Assembly: GCA_013397935.1 (NCBI GenBank)
Contig: VZRN01005007.1
Coordinates: 700,321 to 764,320, forward strand
Direction of reading: 5' to 3'
Length of the DNA stretch: 64,000 nt
Origin: Dasyornis broadbenti
Taxonomy: Eukaryota > Chordata > Aves > Passeriformes > Dasyornithidae
The position numbers were made by a program, and so were the translations under genes. Positions 30,100-38,159 of this stretch are shown one piece after another. The notes under the pieces were generated by a model that was given only the letters and a program-made list of their open reading frames with translations, had not been told where the DNA came from and did no database searches. Every line of letters begins with the position of its first letter. Position 1 is the first letter of the stretch.

Positions 30100-30420
30100 A
30101 AAAAACCTTGTGCAAAGCTTTTATTATCCTCAATCCCATCTATTGTTAATGGATCGTGAGTAGGGAGAGTTTGGAGGATTCATTTGTGATAAATATTTAT
30201 ACCCGGTGTTTTTGGGCTGTTATCTGCGGAGCGCGGCTGTTTGATCTGGTGTCGGGCTTTCTCTGGGTCATTTACATCGCCTTTCGCAGCAGCGCCGGTC
30301 CGATAGCAGCTATCACATAATTAAGTTTCTTTTGCTTATCCCTAATCCTGTCAAACCACCTACTTATCTCTTATTTCCTGTCCATTACCCTCCTTGGGGA
30401 GCTTAGATCTCTAACGCAGG
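30100..30420. other. candidate enhancer with clustered GATA motifs
   Basis: About 320 bases with few repeats, AT-rich but with retained CpGs. GATA cores lie at 30188-30192 (TGATAA), 30220-30224 (TTATCT), 30302-30314 and 30364-30368 (TTATCT), plus a weaker TTATCC at 30336-30341. GATAGCAGCTATC (30302-30314) is a perfect 13-bp palindrome carrying GATAG on each strand. It continues CACATAATTAAGTTTC, with a homeodomain-type core. The remaining sequence (TTATACCCGG, CATTTACATCGCC) is unrepeated. This is the strongest-looking island in the window. Confidence 0.5.
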
Positions 30421-30424
30421 ACAG

Positions 30425-31140
30425 GAACGGCTCCGAGGGCACGGCCGGAGCCCCCAGCGCGGGGTGGCAGCTCCCAAACGAGCTGTGACGAGCCCTGCTG
30501 GGGACATTTCTCATGCTGGGGACAGCCACAGGCTGAGCCGCAAAGCCGGATAGCCCGGGGCTGTGCTGGGCGGAGATTTTGGGATCCCTGAAAAACAAAA
30601 AGATGAATAAAAGCAGCCCAAGGCTGTGGCAAAGCCTCGGCTTTTTGAAATCCTTCCTTGGTGTTATGTCGCTCCTGCCGGGACTGGCAGGGATGACGCA
30701 CACCTTGGCATTAACGGGACGCTGTTCCCGGCTGCCCCGGCTGGAAATCTGAGCTCCCGGGGGCTCGCTCCGCAGGCAGCTCCCGGTAAATGCCCGTAGG
30801 ACAAGGGGCAGGGGACGGGAGCTGACACAGCAGAGCCAGGCAGGGCCCGAAATCAGGATTAAATCCGATCTGAGTGACAGAGATCCCAGCAACGGGACCT
30901 ACGCGAAGAATTTTTGTTCTGTGCCCATCAGGATGACAAAACCCGGCTGGTCCCAGCCCGTTGACAGTGGCCAAACCCACCCACCTTTTATCGCTTGGAA
31001 ATCTGCTGAACAACTTCCGCGGGCGCTGCCCGAGGGCACAGCTCTTCTGTGGCCTCCGTGCTGAGGAGTCACAGTCCCACGGGACTGAGACTTGGCGAGA
31101 CGGAGACCGAGCCCTTCCCCTGGCCCTGCCTAAAATCCGC
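30425..31140. other. GC-rich, CpG-containing stretch
   Basis: CpG-rich relative to the window (30430-30480, 30720-30800, 31010-31130), directly downstream of the GATA island. Forward and reverse frames of 90-231 codons are open but unrecognised. It might be a CpG island or an unannotated promoter. No splice donor or exon can be defended. Confidence 0.3.
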
Positions 31141-31165
31141 CTCTTCCTGCCGGCCTTTTTCCCAG

Positions 31166-31175
31166 CTATTTATAG
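31166..31175. promoter_or_regulatory. MEF2-consensus site CTATTTATAG
   Basis: CTATTTATAG is an exact YTAWWWWTAR match and could also serve as a TATA-like element (TTTATAG). It lies at the edge of the GC-rich stretch, which would suit a promoter, but no transcript is visible. Confidence 0.35.
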
Positions 31176-31323
31176 AGCAGGGCTGACAAGGTGCCCCTGC
31201 GAGGAGCTTTCTCCTGGGAAAGAGCGGACTCCGTGCCTTGCCAAGGCATTGGTGGGACAAACACCGTCCCGGTTCTTCCAGTGCCGCAGCCCAGCCCTGC
31301 CCGGGTGTCCGAGGGATCCCTGG

Positions 31324-31430
31324 TACTGCCCACCCCGGCACTGCTCATCCTGTACTGCCCACCCCGGCACTGCCCACCTCGGCACTGCCCANNNNNNCGG
31401 CACTGCCCACCCCGGCACTGCCCACCCCAG
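31324..31430. repeat. 15-bp minisatellite containing an assembly gap
   Basis: CACTGCCCACCCCGG and one-base variants recur about seven times. The array is interrupted by six N at 31392-31397, so its true length is unknown. Open frames across it are unreliable for that reason. Confidence 0.92.
31392..31397. other. assembly gap (6 N)
   Basis: Six undetermined bases inside the 15-bp tandem array. The repeat probably collapsed or could not be bridged. The stated gap size need not be real. Confidence 0.98.
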
Positions 31431-31439
31431 CCTTTGCAC

Positions 31440-32610
31440 CCATCCAAACTGGCCCCAGGGACTGGTCCCAGTCCAAACCCCGAGGCAGAGGCATGGGCAG
31501 GGCAGGTCCCGCGAGGTTTTTCCCAGCAATTTCCCTCAGTACGTTCAGTGTCTCTGCCCCTCCCCAGGCACAAGGGCTGTCCCTGTGGCAGGGATGGGAC
31601 AGGTCGTTTGTCACATGCTGCCCAGAGCCAAAGGAATTGCTCCCAGGCACACTTAGAGCACCCCCATGAAGGCAGGAATGGATCTACCAGGATCTCGGGG
31701 ATGGATGCAGCCCCCTTGGCTCCGGTCCCACCTGCATCTATCGGGGGCCGAACTTGTCCTCATGGGAGGAACTCCAGGTGTCTGGATGCAGACTGGGATT
31801 AGGAGGGATTCCTGCTGGGGCTGTACCTGGCCACTGCTGCCCAGAGCTGTCAATCCTTTCAGCAGCACTAAAATTCAATTAGTTAAAACAACAACAACAA
31901 CTGGGGCTCCAGACAGTTTGTGCCTCACACATTTGATCCCTTTTATTGCTCAGCCCTGCTCCCAGCCCCGCCAGCAACATCCGAGCTGACTCCCACCAGT
32001 TCCCTGGTTTATTCTACCAGGATTAAGTCAACCCTACAGTCTCCAGCTGTTTTGTGGTCAGGCCTGGATACATCTTTATATTCCAGCTCCATTATTAAGT
32101 GGATTGTGGCCAAATTGACAGAGCTGCTTCAGGGAGGACAAGGCCATTGAGGTCAATGATGGTCCTGCCAGCTGGAGGGACGCTGGGGACTCATGATTTG
32201 CTCGCAAAGCTCTGGCCTGTTGTCTTAGCCTCACTTGATGTCCCCGAGGGGGCTCCTGTGAAAGGCCTGACTCCAGCAGGAATGTTTGATTTCTTGGCAG
32301 GGACATGTAACAATCTGTCCTGGAGAGTTGCAGGAAGATTTTGTGTTGAGCCTGGGCTGTCCATCACACCCCTTCATCACCTGATGTGCAGCCGCCCTTC
32401 GCCTTCCCAAGTGGAATCTCCCCTGGATGCTGGTGACCCCCACAGCCTCTTGCAGCTGGACAGGCGTTAAATCTGGAGCCACGTCCTTCAGCTGGTGGGA
32501 ATCACCCTGCTGGGAGCAGGGAATTGGTGAGGCTGCACAGGGAGCCCGGCTCTGCCCTCCTGGCTCACCAGAGGTGTGATGGTACCTGCTGGGTTGGGGC
32601 GTGGTGATGT
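31440..32610. other. unassigned DNA
   Basis: Unique sequence with an AT-rich patch at 31865-31905 (TTCAATTAGTTAAAAC and a short CAA run). No gene or repeat family was recognised. Confidence 0.35.
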
Positions 32611-32618
32611 GGTGCCAT

Positions 32619-33143
32619 TGATATTGTTACCTTTTTGAGACTGGAAATGAAACTCAAGATAATTTTAGTATAGGAGGTAATAGAAAAGCGAATCTTTCTT
32701 GGAGGTCCAGGGGCAGTTATGGGAGAATACCCACAAAAGCCCAGCCCCACAGGGGTGAATGCAGTTTTATAGGTTTTAGAAAATTAGCATAGTTGATAAA
32801 AAGCACCAATTAGGAGGACAAGTGGTGATGCAAATCCCCCAGGTCAAGCACCTTCTCTGGAGCCCGGCCCCTTGGTATGAGCTGTACTTGTTGATGAAAA
32901 CGTGTGTCGAAGATGTTGTTCTCAACCTTGGTTCCCAGGCAGAACCAAGACAGGAGAGGGCCCTGTGCCCTGCGGGGCTTGGAGCTTTGGAATGTGTTTG
33001 GTCTTTCTAGCTGGGGAAAAGGGTAGGGAAAAGTACTGGGAAGGTACGAACATATAAAAGAAAAAGGCAAAAATCATCCGGCATCAATATGACATCATAA
33101 GACGTGGTAAGATGTGATGAAATGTGGTAAGATGCGACACTCA
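32619..33143. mobile_element. probable solo LTR of an avian endogenous retrovirus
   Basis: A block of about 525 bases differs in texture from its flanks, begins TG (TGATATTGTTACC) and ends CA (GCGACACTCA). Flanking pentamers GCCAT (32614-32618) and CCCAT (33144-33148) agree at four of five positions and could be a decayed target-site duplication. Inside are TTTATAGGTTTTAGAAAATT, CCAATTAGGAGGACAAG and CATATAAAAG (TATA-like, 33051-33060). TATA-like words occur on both strands, so orientation is undecided. No gag, pol or env sequence is present. The phrasing resembles LTRs I associate with songbird genomes, from memory. Confidence 0.55.
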
Positions 33144-33149
33144 CCCATC

Positions 33150-33590
33150 AGCCGGGCTGGCTTGTCCAGCCAGGGATGCTCCAGGAGCGTGACCCCAGTG
33201 GGACAGCCAGGGCCTGCCTGGAACGTGGTTTTTCCCGAGCCAAATGGGATGAGTCAAGAGGAGAGTTCCTTAAATAAACACGGGTTTGCTTCCAGGTTAA
33301 CACAGCCTTTGTGTTGGTAATGAAGAGCAGCAGAAGGGTTGTGCAAAGAAAGGGATGAAAGCTCCATCCATCAGTTCCTTGGAAGACTGTGTGATTTATG
33401 GAACCCCTCTGCACAGCAGGGGCTGTGTGGGGCTCGGGCTGTCCTCGGGAGCCGGCAGCATCCAGGCTCAGTGCCCACGGAAGCAAGGGATAATGGGGTC
33501 ACTTTTGCTGCTGGAGGGTGGGAGAAGCTTCCCAGCCTGGCACTGCCTGAGTGGCAGCAGCCAGACTCCCCTGGCAGCCTGAGGAGCTGC
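33150..33590. other. unassigned DNA between LTR-like block and CR1
   Basis: Unique sequence with AAATAAACACGGG near 33272. No gene was recognised. Confidence 0.35.
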
Positions 33591-33597
33591 TTGAAAT

Positions 33598-33957
33598 CAG
33601 GAATCCCAGAAGGGGTTGGGCTGGAAGATCATCTTGTTCCAACCCTTTGCCATGGGCAGGGACAGCTCCCACTATCCCAGGCTGCCCCAAGCCCCATCCA
33701 ACCTCCCTCTGGACATTTCCAGGGATCCAGGGGCAGCCACAGCTTCTGTGAGCACCCTGTGCCAGGGCCGCACCAACCCCACCTCCTTCCAATATCCCAT
33801 CTAACCCTGTCAGTGGGAAGCCATTCCCTGTGTCCTATCACTCCTTGACCGAAATCCTTCTCCAGCTCTCCTGGAGCCCTTTCAGGGACTGGAAGGGGTT
33901 TTGTGGTCTCCCTGGAGCCTTCTCTTCTCCAGGCTGAACACCCCCAATCCGCTCACA
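33598..33957 (-). mobile_element. CR1 LINE, longer 3' fragment
   Basis: The longest CR1 in the window, about 360 bases. On the plus strand it reads GGGGTTGGGCTGGAAGATCA, CCATGGGCAGGGACAGCTCC, CCCCATCCAACCTCCCTCTG, CATTTCCAGGGATCCAGGGG, ATATCCCATCTAACCCTG and CCTTCTCTTCTCCAGGCTGA. This matches a minus-strand element extending inward as far as the 'ttctccaggctgaac' block. It stops at about 33957 by 5' truncation. No ORF2 sequence is included. Confidence 0.93.
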
Positions 33958-33959
33958 TC

Positions 33960-34700
33960 CCATCCAAGTGCAAATTCTCTTCCCTGTGTGACACATCCTG
34001 GTGTCTCCTGTCCTCTCCCAGACCTGCTGCTCTCCCGGTGCAGGGTGAGGGTAGCTCCGATGGTTTTCCTGGAGTGCCTTTACCTCGGGAGCTCTGCAAA
34101 GCTGCTTCTCCTGCAGTCCAATCACACCACTTCCACGGGTGACTCATACATTTCCCCCTGCCTTGGTCTTCCAGTTTTCCTAATTACTGTGAGCACTGTG
34201 ACTGGGAGCGTGGAATGTTCCAGCACTGTGTGTGTGATTCACCTAACGGGGAGCACTCCCAGCCAAAAGGGACGCAGAGATTTTCTGGCATCAGCCTGTG
34301 ACCTGGAGCACGGCCAGAAAATCTCACCAAGGTCATTTCCTTCTTTCCCTTCTTCCTTGGGCTCCTTTCTTTCCCTCGGCCCCTCTGGTCCCTCCCCTCC
34401 CTCCTCCGAACAAGGCTCAGCAGCACCTTTTTATTACTCATCAACATTTTTGCTATAAAACCTCCCTGAAATCCCGCCCCTGCTGCAGCTCTAGCCTTGC
34501 CAGAGTGAGGTCCATGGGAGCCACCCCCATGTGGGGTCGCTGGCACGGTGGGGGCTTCAGCAGGGACACAGCAACATTCCCTTGATCACACTGACCTTGC
34601 CTGGAGCACACTGACCTTCTCTAAGACACGGTCAGATGTTCCTGTGTGATTCAGGAACTTCATTTCCAAAGGGATTCGTGTCCCGAGTTGCTTAGAGACT
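33960..34700. other. unassigned DNA
   Basis: Unique sequence, pyrimidine-rich near 34330-34400. No gene or repeat family was recognised. Confidence 0.35.
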
Positions 34701-34710
34701 CCTGTAAAAG

Positions 34711-34711
<1 letters not shown>

Positions 34712-34756
<45 letters not shown>
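34712..34756. repeat. (TG)n microsatellite
   Basis: About 22 uninterrupted TG units. Forward frames read Cys-Val repeats and reverse frames His-Thr repeats, artefacts of the dinucleotide. Likely polymorphic. Confidence 0.98.
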
Positions 34757-34758
<2 letters not shown>

Positions 34759-35222
34759 ATTCATCTGCGTGTGTCCATCCATCCCCAGCTCCCACTTCCA
34801 GAGGGAAGGGGGTATCCCAGGTGGGATCCTGCCCCCAGCCCCATTTATCCCCTTATTTCTGTGCCTGGTCCAGCGGCGGCACTGGTGGGAACGGAGAGGG
34901 AAGGAGCTCGTGCAGGCGCAGCTGGAGGGCTCCTGTTGTGCATGGAAATAATCTGACATCCCGTGAATTTCTCTGGAAATGGGAGCAGCAGGGCTGGGGC
35001 TGTTGTCAGCTGTAACAGGTCAGTGTTAGACCCACAGCCAGAGGGGAGGGAGCAGGGACAGCAGGATGCAGCCCACAGACAGTGTGTCCCACAGGAATGT
35101 CCCTCCTCTCCAAACGTCCCCTCTCAGCACGGGGCAGGGTGCTCCAACGCCCTCTCTGTGTTCACACCAGTCCCCAAAGCACCCAGGCAGCCAGGAGGGA
35201 GGAGCCACCAGGGCCCCACACC

Positions 35223-35600
35223 GGTGTCACCCTCCCACTGACAGTTGCACACTCCCGCTCCTGGTGTCACCCTCTCACTCACAGTGTCACACTCACACTC
35301 ACGATGTCACACTTGCACTCCTGGTGTCACCCTCTCACTCATGGTCTCACACTCACTTCCAGTGTCACACGCCCCCTCATGATGTCACACGCCCACTCAT
35401 GGTGTCACACTCCCACTGACAGTGTCACACTGTCACTCCTGGTGTCACCCTCTCACTCCTGGTGTCACCCTCCCACTGACGGTGTCACCCTCTCACTCCT
35501 GGTGTCACCCTCCCACTGACGGTGTCACCCTCTCACTCCTGGTGTCACCCTCCCACTGATGGTGTCACCCTCTCACTCCTGGTGTCACACTGCCACTCCC
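35223..35600. repeat. 20-bp minisatellite, about 19 copies
   Basis: Unit GGTGTCACCCTCTCACTCCT, with alternating variants ending CACTGAC, CACTCAC or CACTCAT. Copies near 35440-35580 are almost identical and alternate between two variants, giving a 40-bp higher-order period there. Left-hand copies are more diverged. TGTCAC is present in nearly every unit. No gene: the period is not a multiple of three, so all frames see a 20-residue pattern. Confidence 0.95.
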
Positions 35601-35609
35601 ACGGTGACT

Positions 35610-36285
35610 GCGGTCCCCTGTCCTGCACAGAGTGGCCTGAGGGTGCAGATGAAGATGAGGAGGCACCGTCCAGCAGAACCCTCACTCCAGAGGTGGCACA
35701 GGCACAACTCCCACCCTGGAATCCCCTTCAGATCCCAGTGTTGGCTCTCCCCATTCCCAGCCCTCTCCTGCCTTTCCCTCACCTTGCTCACAGGTGATGC
35801 TCTCCTGGTGCTCCTCCTCCTCTCCAGTCACCTTTGTTCCTGCTGAGACTCGGGGTTCATTGTCCTGGCGGCCCTGGCAGGACACTTGGGAGCAGGATGG
35901 GCCACCCCAGAAGGTGGGACACCCCATGACTTTCCAGGGCCTGCAGATCCTGGTGTGAAGCTTTTCCATCCCAACCCAGGTATCCTGGGCCAGGTTGTGC
36001 GCGAGATCACAGCCCTTAGGCCTCCCCTCCCAAAGCATCCAGACAGCTTCATCCCCTCGCTGTGTCCTGAGGGGCTGAGGTGACAATTCTGCAGCCTGCA
36101 GGGCTGAGGTGACAATTCTGCAGCGTTTGGCACAGAGACATGCTCAGCCAGCAACGAGTGCCGAGGGTAGGGAAGTGCACTCGGTGTGAGCACGGGAGAT
36201 GCTTTGGACCATGTCCCTGAGCAGCATTTTCCTGAATTCCTCATCCATGAGATCACAGATCAAGGCAGAGCTGGAAGCAGTGGCC
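35610..36285. other. unassigned DNA
   Basis: Unique sequence with a small duplication at 36072-36124. No gene was recognised. Confidence 0.35.
36072..36124. repeat. 29-bp duplication
   Basis: GGGCTGAGGTGACAATTCTG begins at 36072 and again at 36101, each followed by CAGC, with an intervening CTGCA. The two copies are identical over 24 bases, so the event is recent or converted. Confidence 0.85.
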
Positions 36286-36289
36286 AGAT

Positions 36290-36400
36290 CTCTCTTTCAC
36301 AGCCCTCGAACAAATTCCCTAAAAGCTTCCCCTGTGTGTACACAGATTAAGTCGTTAATGAATATTTTTGCTAAGCATCAGAAATCTGGCTGGTGTTGGA
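36290..36400. other. AT-rich island, candidate regulatory element
   Basis: CCTAAAAGCTTCCCC is followed by TGTGTACACA (36335-36344, a 10-bp palindrome), GATTAAGTCGTTAATGAATA and TTTTTGCTAAGCATC. The segment is non-repetitive and AT-rich. Two ATTA/TAAT cores lie within 15 bases. Only composition supports the call. Confidence 0.35.
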
Positions 36401-36409
36401 GCTCGGCTC

Positions 36410-37010
36410 AGCCAAGACCTTGGAGATTTGGCTGGAAGGATTCGGCAGCAACCAGCAATGGAGCCGGGGGCCTCCGGAGCTCGGGAGACACCGGCTCATC
36501 CTGCTTCTGCTCCAGGGTCACTGGGTGGTTGTTCCTTGGCTGTCCTGGCAGGAGTGTGCCAGGGAGGGGTCACAGCCAGGGCTGGGTCCTCCAGGGAAAA
36601 GGGGAGAACCTGCAGGGATGCTCAGCCCGTGGGCAGACACCAGACAAGTTCCCACACGGAGAAAAGAAGGATCCAGGTCATTGCACTCCTGGCAGGCGAC
36701 CCCAAGGTGGGGCCGTGATGTGGAGCTGGGACACATCCGTGGTGTCACACGCCAGAGCCACCGGAGTCGGGCACTTCCCCAGGTGACCCTCCCCTGCCAT
36801 GGACACAGCCCTCACCCCTGCCCACCTCCTGCTCTGCCCGTGTCCCGAGCAGCCATTCCAGCAGCTCTGGGACGGCAGGGACAGGCTGGAATGTCGGGAT
36901 GGCACAGGCTGGAATGTCTGGAAAAGAAGGGGCCTGCAAAGAAGGAAAGGAAAAGAGAATAAAACAACCTCGGTAGGACAGGGAGTTGCTCCAGCTCACA
37001 TTTTCCAGGC
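36410..37010. other. unassigned DNA
   Basis: GC-rich unique sequence. AATAAAACAACC near 36958 is an isolated AATAAA. No gene was recognised. Confidence 0.35.
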
Positions 37011-37014
37011 ACGA

Positions 37015-37150
37015 TCTCAGGCAGCTTCACGGATGTTAATTAAGACTTCTGCCCTTCCCGGGGGAGGCACTGAGGTACTACAAATAATGGTATTACCAGG
37101 AGCATCAGAACAGATAAATTAATTAGGGGCAGTATTTGAGAGGAGGAAAG
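37015..37150. other. AT-rich island, candidate regulatory element
   Basis: GGATGTTAATTAAGAC holds TTAATTAA (37036-37043). Further on come CTACAAATAATGGTATTACC and GATAAATTAATTAGGGGC. Several homeodomain-type cores lie in about 100 bases. No repeat family or coding signal was seen. Confidence 0.4.
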
Positions 37151-37159
37151 CTGTTGGAA

Positions 37160-37515
37160 TACGGAGCGGGAGGCGATGGATGAACCTGTTCACCCACACC
37201 ACGGCACAGCTCAGCCAGGCCACCGTGGACTTCCATGGACTTATCCTGACCTATCCTGCCTCAGAACCAAAGCCTGCCTTACTCAAAGCCAAGCACCTGC
37301 TCCGTGGAAAAGCTGGAATAAAACCCAGCTTCTGTAGCTGCAGGGAGGGGAGGGTACCCCGACGCCCCTGCACTGGGTACAGACCCTACAGCCCCCCTGA
37401 GCCTGAGGGGTCCCTGCTGGCTCTGGGGAAAGGAGCAGCAGCTCTGCCGGAGGTTCCAGGCTGGTGTTTTATGAAAAGACTGGTTTTGGCCTCTGCAGGG
37501 GGAGGATGTGGCCAC
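37160..37515. other. unassigned DNA
   Basis: A 233-codon forward frame (37180-37881) starts here, but its sequence is not similar to a protein I know and lacks a domain pattern. I treat it as chance. Confidence 0.35.
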
Positions 37516-37519
37516 AGTG

Positions 37520-37720
37520 ACCATGAACAGTCCGGCAATGGTCGCATTTGCGGCTATTTTGGGAGAGAGCTGCGTCCAAAACGAGCCACCAAGGACAGTG
37601 GGGAGAAAAGAACAGCCCTGAGCTGTGCTGCAGTTGAAGGTCGGATACGATCTGCTCTGATTTCCTGCGATTCTCTGCGTGTGGATCCCGGGCCAACGGC
37701 AGCAGCCGGAGCACCAAACA
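37520..37720. other. CpG-retaining candidate conserved element
   Basis: AATGGTCGCATTTGCGGCTA, TGCGTCCAAAACGAGCCACC and GGTCGGATACGATCTGC retain many CpGs in otherwise non-island DNA. Retained CpGs outside an island often mark slow evolution or a promoter. It overlaps open frames in both directions that I cannot assign. Confidence 0.35.
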
Positions 37721-38021
37721 ATGGCCGGAGCGCCCATCCCGCCAGCCCCAAGCCCTATCAGATCCTGCAGGGACACCGGGGCCTGGCCAGGCTCCTGCTG
37801 CTCCCAGATAGGGCCCTGCATTGTCTGCAGAGTTTATTTCCATCCACTCTTGGCAGCCTAGGGCCTTGGGACGTTGGGTGAGGCAGCTCCTGTTGTGTCG
37901 GACTTCCATGTCACTTCCTGCTCTTCCTTCTAAACAAAGCCGTTATCAGTGCCCTGATCTCACTGCGGGACAGGCGAGGGATGCTGTGGGACACTGCCTG
38001 CAGAGCCCTTCCCGGCCCCTC

Positions 38022-38153
38022 AGCCCCTCCATCCATCACCTGATGCCGGGATGAGGCCTCTGTCCATCACCTGGGAGTCACGGCAGGGCCCCTCCGTCCA
38101 TCATCTGGACACGGTGATGGAGCCCCTCTGTTTTTCATCAGGGTACCGTGACA
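38022..38153. repeat. 33-bp tandem repeat, four diverged copies
   Basis: GCCCCTCCATCCATCACCTG, GCCTCTGTCCATCACCTGG, GCCCCTCCGTCCATCATCTG and GCCCCTCTGTTTTTCATCAG begin successive units at about 32-33 base spacing (near 38022, 38054, 38086, 38119). Confidence 0.8.
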
Positions 38154-38159
38154 GGTGGA

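Noticed and set aside
37180..37881. 233-codon plus-strand open frame
   Set aside because: No domain pattern or homologue known to me. Several competing frames are open on the other strand. GC-rich DNA gives such frames by chance.
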